Of a DNA stretch of 64,000 nucleotides, positions 37,301 through 49,455 are shown piece after piece (within the stretch, counting starts at the first letter, position 1; every line of letters begins with the position of its first letter). This stretch comes from Garcia nutans. Taxonomy: Eukaryota > Streptophyta > Magnoliopsida > Malpighiales > Euphorbiaceae. The DNA lies in the NCBI GenBank assembly GCA_947685225.1, contig CANTUV010000010.1, positions 8,804,001 through 8,868,000 on the forward strand. Reading direction: 5' to 3'. Both the position numbers and the translations under genes were made by a program. Below the pieces are notes generated by a model that worked only from the letters and a program-made list of their open reading frames with translations, ran no database searches and was not told where the DNA came from.

Positions 37301-40300
37301 ACTATCATCTTCAAGATCTGAAGCTGCAATCCAATCAATAGATGGCTTCAATGAACATTTAATACAAGCATGCAAAAGGGCCTGAAAGCATGACACAGCA
37401 TAATAATAAGAGGTTGGCAAAAGGTTGTCTATATTTTGAGCAACCAAATATGGCCATTCATATAAGTTTGAGCTCAGCAAGCTTATCTTGGAAAATAAAT
37501 ATGTTTGAGCTCAGCAAGCTGATCTTGGAAAATAAATATGAAGTCACAAAGCCTATTCTTCTATAATATATTAACAAAATGCCATTGAAATGTGTATGGC
37601 ACATCACTGGTTCACTTAAAAATCATGTAGATCATAGAGAACAGACAATGTTACCCAGACAAAAAACTAATACTTCTATCTACTGTGCAAAGATAAGGCC
37701 TTCAAGTAACTATTCAAAACTGGAAATGCTCCTCTTCTCTATTGGCATTTAACATCCGAGGAAACTAATCTTCAAAACAATCATAATTTGTGAAATAAAA
37801 TGTAACAGTGAATCTGTCAGGCCTATTACATCGCGCCTTTTTCTTTCTCAAACTAAAACAAGTAAAAGGTAACAAACCTTAACAACAGATAGATATGAAT
37901 CTGTCAGGCCAACATACTTTCCAACCATCGCAATACTCACCTGCACAACTTAGTCTCATCGGTCAAAGGAATGAAAAAGAATTTGTCAGACAGAGAATCA
38001 TAAGCTAACGGATAAGAATGCTCACAGAATTGGTGAGATTATCATAAGTCTCAGCCATCATGGTCCAATCTAGTAAATCAGGAGATGTTGCAATGCTGAA
38101 ATAGAACATTATGACCAGTTAGCTAAAATGATCAGATTTCCTGAGCTCAATATCTCATTCGTAATTTATAGCAGATTTTACTTTATAAAATGCCCAAAAA
38201 CTTCAGCAGTTAGGTGCTCTTTCAAAATCCTAATCATAATATAATTAATGTGTTGTGGAAAAGTCCCCATTAGTACAAAAGGTAAAAGAAAAGGGCAATC
38301 AGTTAAAGTGGTTCAGTTTAGCTAGAACCAAATGTACAACTAGCTTCGTTCCATTAGCCAAAACTGTTGAATAGGCTAAAGTTGATGAGAGCCATAAGAA
38401 TATAATTTTGTATAAGCCTTAGATGTCAAAAAAATAAAAGAAAAAAACTAACCTGAGTAAGTTGAGCTGATTAAGGATTGCAAGATGAGCATTTTGGCTC
38501 TATAAAAAGAAAACATATCAAAGTCAACTAAAACAAGGATTAAGGAACTTCAAAAAAATCAGAAATTATTAAGCTCCAAAAGAAAATAAAGAACTGATAC
38601 ATAACCTACCCTGAGTAATAAGGGGATATGCCAAATATTAGGAACATCATGTATGTTGAGAATATTAGCAGCCTGTGGAGATTACAAAGAGCTGTATGAC
38701 ATTCTCAATTAATGGATGCACACACCACTAGAAAGGCTACAAAGCAAAGCTCGTCAAGATTACCGGAACATGACAAAACTGAGAAAGTTTCTCCTTTGTA
38801 TTTTCTAACAATGGCTGCAACATAATTAGCAAAATTCAGTTGATTCCTTAAACTGTCAAAAGTAAACGTAAAGCATATATTAGTAAAACCAAAGAGGCCA
38901 ATGTCATGATAGTGCCTTGGAGACATTCATTCTAGCATGTAGAAGAGAATCCTAGGGTAGAGCAAATTTTCCGAACCCAACCAACCCATGTGCGTTGAGA
39001 CGGGTTTGGTCAGTTAAAAATAAGACACGGGTCAACTCGGTTTTAATAATAGAAAAATATCGGCCATATACGGTCAGTCAGGTTTGGGTATTTTTGCTTG
39101 AACCTAAACCAGACTGACTTTTTATAATTATATATAAATATAAAAACGCATAAATTAAATGACGTCATTTTCATTAATCTTACTCCCTCAACACGGCTGA
39201 ACCTGACCTGACCTTGTTATAAGTGAACCCAAACATAAAAGTCCTATATTAACGCTATGTTTGGGACGAGGTGAAGCAAAAGTAAATAAAGTTCAAGAAG
39301 GGGAGAGAGGATAAATTGTGATGTTTGGGAAGAGAGTAGTTAAGGTTTGGGGTTTTATAAGGTTAATGGAAGGTTAAAAACTCTCATTTTTCTAAAAAAA
39401 TCTGAACACCTCATTTTAGGGTGTTAGGAGGTGTTATGATCTTATTTTCTTATTTTATCCTTATACTAATTTTTTTATTAAGCACTACCCTATTTTACTA
39501 TCATATGCAAAAAAGTATTCTAGTTAATTAATATTTAACTTTACTTTCACTTACTTTGCATCCAAACAATAAAAGACTATAAAAAATTTACTTTATTTTA
39601 TTTTACCTTATCTTCGTTCCAAACACAAAAAAAAAATATTATTATCTTATTTTACTCCACTTTACTTTACCTTACTCTATTTTATTTAACTCTCTTGCAT
39701 CTCATCTAAACATAGTATAAAGTTCAACTCATTTGAAACTGACTTGACTGAATCCGAAATTAACTCAGATCAACAAAAAATATGGGAAATTCGGTCGGCC
39801 TTGGTTTGGTACTTTTAGTATTTGGTCGAATTTGCTAAAAAAAAATTCCCTTAGCCCGACTGAACCCGGCCCATGCTCTACCTTAGAAGAGATGTACAAG
39901 GATTAAAAAAATCCTGCTCGTGGAGTAATCAACTAATTGGTTTACTCAATATATATAGCCATGCAAATAAATCACAAGTATAACAGAATGCACAATCAAA
40001 CAAAAGTCAACCAAACCAAAATTCTCAAAAAGTATCTAGCCAAAACATTTAAATTAAATAGTTCATAGGATTTCTTCTAGGGAATGCCCTACTGGTTTAA
40101 ATACAAACTGCCTTATAGCATGACAAGGACCAATAATCAAACCGAATAGCAAGAATATGTATCCAAACCAACATAGAAAGCATTAATGATACCAGAGAAG
40201 ATACAAGACAGAGTGTAACCTTACCAACTGAAAATGACAATTGACGCAAAGCCTCAATGAATGGCATTGATTCAATGTCACCTGAAGTGGAAAGACAAAG

Positions 40301-41783
40301 CACAAATTATCCCTCCATATGAAATCAAGCAGATGTAAGATTTTAATGCATCAATCTATCTTTGTTCCACTGCGCTCTCTCACCTACAGTTCCTCCCAGT
40401 TCTATCACACACACATCTGCAGGGCCGACCTTTCCATCCACAGGAGTAACAGCAACTGATTCAATCCGATTCTTAATGGCATCAGTGATGTGTGGAACCA
40501 CCTGGAATTTAATCATTGTCAATAACCATACTCCCCACATGCAAGTAAAATAAGATAACTCATTTATGCACTAAGAAAAAAAATCTAGTTAGCCAGAGAG
40601 CATCACCTGAACAGTCTTTCCAAGATAATCACCCCTCCTCTCCTTCTCAATCACAGACTGATTAAATTAAATAAAAAATTATTCATAATACAGAACTCAG
40701 AATCTGAAACATTTGTATCTATTAATGTGTTCAAGTACCTGAAATATTTTTCCAGTGGTAATGTTGTTATCCTTTGTAAGTGTAACATCTAGGAATCGCT
40801 CGTAGTTACCCAAATCCAAATCAACCTTTTAAGATAAACCAAGGTATAATATAAACCTGTTAATGTATTGTTTAGTGAATCATTTCCCTGCCAGAAGAGT
40901 TAGATATGCACAGGCAACAAAAAGTAATCATATATAGGAAAAGAAAAAAGAAATTCGCAAAAAAAACTATATATATACATATATATATATATAGGAAAAG
41001 AAAATGTGAAAGGGTTCAACCTCTCCGCCGTCATCAAGAACAAAAACCTCCCCATGCTCAAACGGGGACATTGTACCAGCATCAGTATTCAGGTAAGGAT
41101 CTGCAAGGTATATGCAGAAATTGGCATAAAAAAATGTAATTGCTCTGAGATAATGACTGAAATTATTCAGTTGTTTCGATAACAAGAAGAAACCAAAAAA
41201 AAGAGTAACACACAACAGCTATTGTGTTCCTAGAATAAAAATTCAAATTCAAAGAAGCAATTTCAATTAATAAAATAAACAGGATAGAATTAGAAATTAC
41301 ATATTCAAATCAATCAAATACCTCAAGCAATACACGTTAATAAAACCAACAAAAAGCCAATAAAACTTAGAAAAAAAAAATAAACGCAGAGATCAAACGA
41401 AGCAAAAGCCAAAATAGAAATAGGCAAAAAGCTACAAGAAAATAAAACATAATTAGAAAACCTATTTTGATGGAGGTGACTCGAAGGCCACAAGCTTTAA
41501 GGACAACGCCTACGCTGCTGGCAGTGACGCCCTTGCCAAGGCCACTAACGACTCCTCCAGTCACAAGCACGTACTTCATTCTTTTTTCTGTTTGGCTTTG
41601 GCTTTGGTATTTATGGCGGTTCCCTTGTCCATCTGTATGTAGGCAACGTGCTTGAATAAATGTCTGAGCGGGAAAGCTAAGCTTGCACAATTTGCTCATC
41701 GCGAACTTGCTTTCAAATCTTAATAAACCTAAGAGGGGAGAACTGACTCCGCCGAAGCGCTTGCTAACTAGGTATTTATACAT
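34351..41783 (-). CDS. CTP synthase gene, 20 exons found, one internal exon absent (probable pseudogene)
   Basis: CTP synthase makes CTP from UTP, ATP and glutamine. Minus-strand exons with GT...AG borders: 41783-41462, 41100-41021, 40825-40739, 40657-40607, 40501-40384, 40281-40225, 38814-38764, 38672-38610, 38499-38453, 38095-38026, 37940-37878, 37381-37292, 37201-37163, 36412-36263, 36176-36099, 36027-35942, 35644-35596, 35496-35416, 35230-35137, 34424-34351. The synthetase half begins MKYVLVTGGVVSGLGKG (ATG at 41579). The glutaminase half has PGGFGDRG, nucleophile motif GICLGM, HPEF and a stop at 34351. Absent is the exon of about 50 residues between ...LRQLSFSVG and PLLENTKEKL, which in the family carries the KTKPTQ UTP/CTP site. 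Splicing across the gap shifts the frame. Further oddities are GICLGMR for GICLGMQ, IKNRIE for I(K/Q)xWIE and GSTTHMG for GSRTHMG. The family assignment is certain; function is doubtful. Confidence 0.8.
37466..37539. repeat. 37-bp tandem duplication in a CTP synthase intron
   Basis: Two adjacent 37-bp units containing GTTTGAGCTCAGCAAGCT and TCTTGGAAAATAAATAT, with one mismatch. The position lies between the exons at 37292-37381 and 37878-37940. Confidence 0.8.
38940..39891. mobile_element. hAT-type insertion in the CTP synthase gene
   Basis: The insertion spans 38948-39883 (936 bp) between exact 8-bp direct repeats TAGAAGAG at 38940-38947 and 39884-39891. GGTAGAGCA near the left end is mirrored by TGCTCTACC at the right end, and subterminal GGGTTTGG/GAACCC motifs fit hAT. 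The left end has about six extra bases before the shared core. It lies exactly in the interval where the missing CTP synthase exon should be. A second element is nested inside it. Confidence 0.7.
39255..39715. mobile_element. MITE nested within the hAT insertion
   Basis: The left end CTATGTTTGGGACGAG is mirrored by the right end, whose reverse complement is CTATGTTTAGATGAG. The length is 461 bp with no coding. Plant MITEs with such TATGTTTGG ends are common. The class and target duplication are unresolved. Confidence 0.5.
41773..41780 (-). promoter_or_regulatory. TATA-like motif overlapping the first CTP synthase ATG
   Basis: On the minus strand the sequence reads ATGTATAAATACC, with TATAAATA placed two bases after the A of the upstream-most ATG (41783). 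If this is the real TATA box, transcripts start near 41745 and the first AUG in them is at 41699, still upstream of the canonical start at 41579. Confidence 0.4.
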
Positions 41784-43444
41784 TTTTTTTCTCGTTAATT
41801 TTTTGCTTGTTCCCTGAAATTTGGCAAATTTTGTTTTTGTTTACTATGCATATATGTTTTATGTTTAAATGTAACACTCAACAAGCGAAAAGACAAAAAC
41901 CTACATATCATTAGCCTGAAGTACTAGTCATCATGACTATTATTATTATTTATTATTTATGTCATTGACAAATATCAATCTAAAGAAGTATTTCACAATG
42001 ATTGGAAAACTGAAAACAGCAATATAGATTTCTTGATCGTGACCATTTTATTTTACATTTTAACTTTTTTTTTATCTCACATTTTATTATTGTTTGTGAT
42101 AACTTGTTTCCTTATTGCTAATATAATTTTTTGTTAATGGTTTAAGCATTGAGAACCAATAACTAACGGTGATACAATTGACTTTGGTATTGTAATAACA
42201 TTTTTCTTCCCTATCCAATACAAAATTATGAAATTTTAAATTATTTATATAAATTTTTATTTATATAAAATCAAAGTAGTAGATTAATATTGTAAGCCTA
42301 ATATGTATATATATATATATATATATTAATAATGGTTCAAACAGAAAATTCATAAAATTGTCAATTAGTACAGTATGGTACCATTACACTCCTTTATAAA
42401 AATTTATTTTTAAATAAAATTTTATAAATAATAAAAGTGCGTGTAATTTTTTAACAAATAATTTTCAGCACATGAACTGTATATGCCTTTTTTTAAACTT
42501 TATTTTTTTATTGTTATTATTATTTTCGAATGCTTGATTTATTTTATTATCGCCACTAACCACATGTTTTTTGATGGTTAAAATTAAATTATAAAAGTAG
42601 AGATGCAAACAAGGTAGCTTTGTTTTTCTTTTTCTACTAAAAAGTGAAATTTTGGATGATTGCAGCAATCGAAAAGACAATACAAAAAGTCACCTTTGTT
42701 CTTCATATTCTTTATGATTTCTTTTCCAAACACACAAATCGCGAATTCTAATGTACTATATATGGTAGATTCTCTCACTTTGGTCAAAAAAAAAAAAAGG
42801 AAGATTCCCTCAAATATCCTCACGTGACACTGTTACGGCTATAAAATGAAATTCCACAAATGTTATCACAACATCCCAGAATAACGCACTTGGTATTTAT
42901 TTTTTATTTTTATTATTACTACTTATAATAATTCAGTGAGAATCACACATTAGTATCTTTTGTATTGCTATTTAATTAAAATACATAAATATTTTATATT
43001 TATTTCATGTTAAGAAACTACTCATTAAAAAAAAACCTTTGGTTATAGATTTTTAATTAATTTTTTTTATTATAATAAGAAAAACAACCTTTGGTTATAG
43101 ATTCTTAATTAATTTTTTATTATTAGAATATGAGATTTTACTAGCAGCGAGTATAAGCTTTATAGAATAAAGTAAAACAAAATGAATTTCAATTTATTAT
43201 TTGAATATTTTTATTTTATTTGTGATGCAAGAATAGATTTATTTATTTATAGATTAAATTTATAATTATTTAACCTGTTTCCATGTATATATATATTATT
43301 TTATAAATTAGGGCCCGCTGATTAACGCATAAAAAACAAGAATAACGACTAGTCAACTAGATTGTAAAATTACCAAATTACCATGTAGAGAAGTAACATG
43401 GTATGGATTACCCAATTACAAAATTACCCTAGCTTGACTATCGC
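41784..43444. other. Divergent intergenic region with a short tandem repeat
   Basis: This is the promoter region for the CTP synthase gene (minus) and the 43554 gene (plus). A repeat of about 52 bp containing AACCTTTGGTTATAGATT and TTAATTAATTTTTT occurs twice at 43033-43135. There is an (AT)n tract near 42305. No gene is recognised. Confidence 0.5.
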
Positions 43445-43553
43445 CCATAAAAGCATCCCTCATTCACTATTAATTCAGGGCAGGCGGAAGGCAACTTTGA
43501 ATTTGAAACACCGAAAAAGAGCCGTTGGGAGAAAGCGACCGAGAGAGAGAGAA

Positions 43554-44498
43554 ATGGTGGAGAGTGAAAGCAAGTTTGGTGGTTTATTACATTCATCATG
43601 GGCAGATGAGGTAGAGAAAGAGGAGGAAGAAGAAGCTCAAGCTCAAGCCCAATCTCGATTGCAGCAGGAAAGGCACAAACAAAACCCATTTGGATCTGCC
43701 AGACCCAGAGAAGTTGTTCTTCAAGAGAAAGGAATTGACTGGAGAAAACTCGACCTTCATTTTCAACAAACATCCCTTGCAAGGTAAAACCAAATTATCA
43801 TCAAACAATATATAAATTTTATACTGCAAAGTCTAATATTGTCTTTATCCATTGAATCTGCATACATGTAATTGTACAGGCAAGATCATCTCAATAAGAA
43901 TTCAAGCAGTAAGGAAAACATTCCAGCCACTTCCTACAGCAACAGGGTAAGGGTAGATTCAGAATCAGAGCCCCAAAGCAAGTGCATAAAACATAGGTTG
44001 AAAGATTCAAATTGGGGATTCAATCTATTGACTACTCCACACACGATGCACCCTATGGTGCCTCCGTTACAATATCCACCAAGAAATATGGTTGCCAGTC
44101 GAGCTTTTCGCTGCAGGAGTGAAAATAATATCTTTCATAGAAATGGATTGCAGGGATCTCACTTCCATGAGCAAATATTAAACATTGAAGAACAGGGGAG
44201 CCAGTTCAACAAGAATACCCAGTCACTGGCGAAAAGCAGGAATTTGCAAAATCCAAGAAAAATCGGTCGGTATGGGCAGAATGTGATGGGTTCAACGCTG
44301 GGAAGACTTCCTGCACAAGATAAAATGCAATCAACTCCTAAGGTGTACATCACACATCGGAGATGGAAGCACAGCACCCCGTACAAGAAGGGAGCTGCCT
44401 CTGAAGAGGAAAATTGCAGAGAAATTAAAAAATCTGTCGCTAAAGAAAACAGGCACAACTCCGGAGAAGCTTCTAAACAACTAAAGAAAGAAATGTGA
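43554..44498 (+). CDS. Uncharacterised plant protein with an eIF4B-like PFGSARPRE...EKGIDWRKLD motif
   Basis: Two exons, 43554-43783 and 43880-44498, join in frame (GCAAG|gtaaaa ... gtacag|GCAAGAT) into 282 residues. Residues 1-20 include KFGGLLHSSWADEVEKE, then an Ala/Gln/Glu-rich run. PFGSARPREVVLQEKGIDW (about 45-63) then resembles the repeated motif of plant translation initiation factor eIF4B. The rest is basic, Asn/Ser/Arg-rich and disordered, with RRWKHSTPYKKG near residue 233 and a Lys-rich tail. No folded domain, signal peptide or membrane segment is visible. An RNA- or translation-linked role is only suggested by the motif. I chose the ATG at 43554 because an earlier in-frame ATG (43398) lies upstream of a TATA-like CCATAAAAGC at 43444. 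Confidence 0.7.
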
Positions 44499-45625
44499 AA
44501 CTACGAGAATCAGCAAAATGACAGATGATACCGAAATTATTGGTGGAATTTTGTTTTCAGTTTTTCTGGTTTTGCAAGTTGTAACACTGTGTTAGTTTAT
44601 CATTGCCATAGAGCATTCTAGATCCATCGATTCTTTGGAGTATGATTGCTTGTACTTTTCAGTTGATGAAAATATAACTTGAGATTGAAAATGGATTCCC
44701 GGATTTTACTGTCTTTCAGTTGCTCACCACAAGGCTTAACAAAGGCAATTTGAAAAATTATTAGATAGGAGGGATTGTCACATCATAGTTATGTGGTAAG
44801 TCTGGTCTAATAATTATTAGATATTTTTTTTATAAATTATAAATAAATAAATTTTAAAAAAAATTATATTGCTCTTTAAATTATAAGTGAATAAATATCT
44901 ATCTTATAAAGATTAATTTACAGTTGATGTTTTTATTTTTTTATGTATTTAATTAATTAAAAAATTATATCAATTATATTTATTTTTTATTAATAAGATG
45001 TATGGACATCTCCATTGATAGAACTTCTTAGATTTTTAATAACAAAATTATTATTAATAATAAAAAATTTATATTTAAAAATAATTTATTATCTTCATTG
45101 CATTTAAATTTTCACTTTTATATATATTTTTTAAAAATTATTATATCTTTTAATATTATATAAAATTATTTTAACTTCACTAAAATATTTTTATTAATTT
45201 TTTAAATAAATTAAAATATTTTTATTAATTTATTAATAATAAGAATATTTTTTTATTAATTAATTTATTAGTAATAAAGATAAAATTGAATATTATTTTT
45301 TTAAAATTAATAATATCAGTGGGCTAATATTTTTTTTTCGGTTAATGTGGCGATTTTGCCAGACGAAGATAGTATTTCTTTAGAATTACTTAAATACCCC
45401 CGCTGTTTCGGTTGAGAGACGATAAGAGGTTTGAGTTGTCACTTGCAAGCGAACCCTCTGTCACGATACAATGCTCCTGCCTTTTTTGCTTTTCCTCGTA
45501 TCGTATCCAACACCATAGGAAACTGCATTAAATGGTCCTTATTTCGATATTAGATTATTATTATTTTCCTGGTATGGCAAAAACAAGAACCAATTGATTT
45601 TAATTTAATCAAATGAAAAACTAGA
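44499..45625. other. Intergenic region, AT-rich in the middle
   Basis: It holds the 3' untranslated region of the upstream gene (to about 44700). An AT-rich block at 44810-45320 follows, without recognisable termini, and then the promoter of the 45626 gene. No other gene is seen. Confidence 0.5.
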
Positions 45626-48340
45626 ATGGGCTCGAATTCGAACTCAGCACCGGCTTCAACGGCTTCGTCCAATGGCAAGCGAAGTAGAGATCCCGAGGAC
45701 GAAGTCTATCTCGACAATCTCCATTCTCATAAGCGTTACCTAAGTGAGGTTTGTCCTTTTTTCTATTTTCTTTTAGATTTAAAAGATTCTATATTTTCGA
45801 TTTTTCCTGACTTTTTCCATATCCATGAGCATTTTTATTTCTCAATGTTTTTGGCTGATGGGTCTTAATGGGGGTACACTTCTCGAAACTAGTGCTGGGT
45901 TTTGTTTAAATGCTCGTCTCTTTGTTTGTTTGTTAATTTTGACTCCTGGTGAATTTTTTTTTCTTCTAGAGACTGAATTTTGTTGTTTTGTTTTTGATTA
46001 TTTATAAATTAAGTAATAAAGGAAAGTTTCTTTATTCAGTTAATTAAGAGATTAAATTACCAACCTTATATTGTATATATATTTGCATTTAGGTCCTTAA
46101 TTTTTTTATAAATTTTGTTTCTTTTCTGCAGATAATGGCATCTAGTTTGAATGGCTTAACAGTTGGAGACCCACTTTCTGAAAATCTTATGGATTCTCCA
46201 GCAAGGTCTGAAAGCATGTTCTATGCCAGGTGAATTCTTGGTTTACACTTGACAAAAACCTCATGCATTTTGCATTATTTTGGTCTTGAAATTTTATGTA
46301 CCACTTCTCTTATGTTAGAAGTTTGTTCTAATAATCAGTGATTCATGAAATTTACTTGGATTAATTGATGGCTTCATAGTTCATGGAAATGGGAATGTTC
46401 GGAGGGATCACTGAAATATAAACAGTAGTTTGTTGTGTTATATTTTCATTTTGGAGTATGATATAGTCGTCAGGTCTGAATTATGGATTATCCTATCAAT
46501 CATAGAGCACTTGGATTGTTTATATTCCTCTGAAGTGGTTAGCAGACTGAGGCTGTAGCTGTATTCCTCCCTATAATGAAAGGAATAAAATCAGGTTTTG
46601 ATTACAATGTGTTTATATTAATTGTTTCATGTGGGTTTACTTAAATCCATGTTTAATAACCATGATATGGTGGAGCTTTTAGCGAGTTATGCACTTGCAT
46701 TATCACCATAGGTCTTAAGATAAGGTTTGCAGTGAACCACTAGAGCCATAGAAGTTTGCAGGTCATCTGTGCTTGCTTTAAATCACAAAGATACTTCAAG
46801 TGACATAAGTGCTCAATCCAAAGAGTGGTTAAAAGTAGGGAATGATATCTATTAGGCTAGAGTGTTCAACTCCTACCGGAAAGCTCCGATCCTTGATGCA
46901 GTCATGTTGTGATGTAGCACAAGCAAAACAAAGTTTGTGGGATCAGTTGCTCATTTATGTACTTATGGACCTCAATTATAGCACCGGGGGTTATACTTCT
47001 TCATTGTTGCCTTGGGATAGTTATGAGTAAGCCTTACAAGCATTCCATAGTTCTGAAACCTCACTGACTCCAAGCTATTGACATCCACTATCTAACTTCT
47101 GTATATCATCCTAATCTGCTCATAAATTGTGATGTATCTGGGTAGATATAGGTTCACAAGTTGGATAACATCTGAAATACAAGTTTGCTTTATTGGAGAG
47201 AAGAGAAAATGTTGCCTTTTTCTGTTACTTAACTTACTTCCGGTACTTCTCCTCGCACTGGTTAACACTCCCTGCCAAAAATTCATTTAATGATTGAATT
47301 TGGCTGCTAGCAAACAAGGTTTTACATTATGCTTTTACAGTCTATATCAACTTCATTTAGTTGTATGGAAGGAGTCATTTTTTCATCTCAGAAACTAAGA
47401 CTATGATTCCTGTGATTATTGAGTGACCAAAACCTTTTCTTTTGGTTCCGCATGAATGGGGAACAAAAAGATTGCGAGGAAAATTGAGAAGACAGAAGTG
47501 TCATTTTGTAGTTTTACTTCTCTAAAAATGTTATCTTGCAAATATCTCTTTGCTGTTTATTTAATGTGTGCTCGCTCATACCTGGGCAACTTTGGCAGGC
47601 AGTGATTGTAAGCATGCCTACATATTCGTTTAGGTAGGAATGTTTCTTCGAAAGAGGTTTTTTGTCCATAAATTGTATAATAGCATTGACAAACACTTTG
47701 ATGTTCTTTTTGTTGTACTCTGAAAGCTTTATGTTTTTGTTTGATTCTCATCCTCGTTATGTTTCCTCAAATTTATCATGTCAGGGATGAGATGTCCTTG
47801 CAATATTCACCTATGTCAGAAGACTCAGATGACTCCAGATTTTGTGAGACCCCTGTAAATAGTTGCTCATCCCAACCTGACAGTCTACCTACAAGTCCAG
47901 TTTCCCCCTACAGGTACCAAAGACCATTTGGTGGATTCTCTTCTGCTCCTTCTACCAGCTCATATCCAGCATATGGCTGCACGGTCACTAGTGCTGCTTG
48001 TTCACAACCTCGCCAACGAGGCTCTGATTCTGAAGGTCGGTTCCCATCATCACCTAGCGATATTTGTCACACAGCTGACTTGAGGAGAGCTGCACTCTTG
48101 CGGTCTGTGCAGATGAGGACACAGCCTCTTGGATCATCATCCTTTGAATTGCCTTATGGTTCAGGCTCTAACATAGAAGCTGAGGAGCGGCCATGCTTAT
48201 GTATGAAGTCCTTAGTTGATGAGGGAGATAATCGACACAAGGAATGTTCTTCAACGAGTGCTTCAGAACCTGGATTTAATGATGGAAAACCATGCAGAGT
48301 GTTGAATATGAATGTAAAAGATGATGAAACTGTGGGTTGA
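45626..48340 (+). CDS. Conserved-looking plant protein of unknown function, three exons
   Basis: Exons 45626-45748, 46132-46229 and 47785-48340 join in frame into 258 residues. The second intron is about 1.55 kb. The protein is Ser/Pro-rich and hydrophilic. KRSRDPEDEVYLDNLHSHKRYLSE (in two parts, residues 18-41) has the look of a basic, helix-forming nuclear segment. MASSLNGLTVGDPLSENLM follows with a SPARSE box, then a long Ser/Thr/Pro-rich region with several SP sites (YSPMSEDSDD, LPTSPVSPY) and DLRRAALLRSVQMR (about residues 171-184). I see no known domain, signal peptide or membrane segment. Many SP/TP sites suggest phosphorylation. I do not recognise a named family. Exon borders are well supported because phase and GT...AG sites agree. 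Confidence 0.75.
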
Positions 48341-49455
48341 ACACTTCTTGAATCAGCATATGAAACTGACTCTGACCAAATCTTATAGCCTGCAGCATTT
48401 ACAAGTAAATTAGTCGCCCTAACAGATTTTATTTTTTATTGGATTCACCGATAATTGTGAGTTTGGCATCAGGCCTTTCTCTATTAAACAGAGAGAATGC
48501 TCGTGTTTTGCATGCTAGATGATCTTAATACCGCCTCATGCACTAAAAAGGAGGTTTTTCGGGATCTATCCATGCATTGTATTTGCCTTGAAAGTCGATT
48601 TGACCAAAGTTTGGGTTGGTAATGTTGGGTAAAGAGCATTATATTTAGTTTAATGTTATATATATCTCAGTTTGGCTATCTAACGGACTCAAAGGTTTTG
48701 ACAGCAAAATTGTGCGATGTAAAGTAATTCAGTATTCAACATTTGATATATGTTTAGCCTCCTTGTTTTTCTATTTGTTCCTTTCTCTCAACTCTCTGTA
48801 ATCGATGTAATAGATTTGAGATTCTGATGAAAGGCAAGGTCTCCCACGATGTGTTTGACTGCTTTTTTGTGGTTTTCATTTATCCATCGAGTCAACAATC
48901 CCAATTTCATATTCATCAAGTTTAACTAACATGAAAATGAGATTGCTAATCAAGAATGATGTTTCCTTGTCGCATTTTATGTCAAATCATTCAACTTTTT
49001 TAAACTGCCAGATAAATTACCAAATTTTCTGCTCGTCAATTGAGTAAACTACTCAACTAGCTGCCTCACTATCAAGATTAGAGCCAAACCTGGAGAAAGT
49101 GGTAACAATATGCCCATAATTGTTCAGTTGTACAGGAATTATCTCATAGTAGTTGGTACAAAGGAATTATTAAATCAAAACGAGAGCAATATGTCAAATT
49201 TCATCTAAAAAAAACTGAATCTTCCATCGTTCTAAGCAAAAGTACAGATGTAAAGGTATGCATGTAAAAGAAATTCACTAGGCTAGTTGAGGTTCTCTCA
49301 AAAAGGTTTTTAGCAACACAGGTGAGAAGAAGCCTTGTTACATGAATTTCAAAGTGAACATTAGATCAGTAGCTATGGGTACAACCAAATCCCAGAAAAC
49401 CGGAAGATGATTTAACTCCAAAATATTAATCAAAGAATTGCAAAGATCTACAAAA
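48341..49455. other. Convergent 3' region between the 45626 gene and PDIL2-1
   Basis: Both genes end toward this stretch, so it should hold two 3' untranslated regions. No gene is recognised. Confidence 0.6.

Noticed and set aside
40083..40224. Continuation of the exon after ...SFSVG as a read-through version of the missing exon
   Set aside because: The translation past the GT donor does not match the expected CTP synthase segment convincingly.
46842..47030. 62-residue frame in the large intron of the 45626 gene
   Set aside because: Intron sequence without recognisable protein features or splice sites that would preserve the frame.
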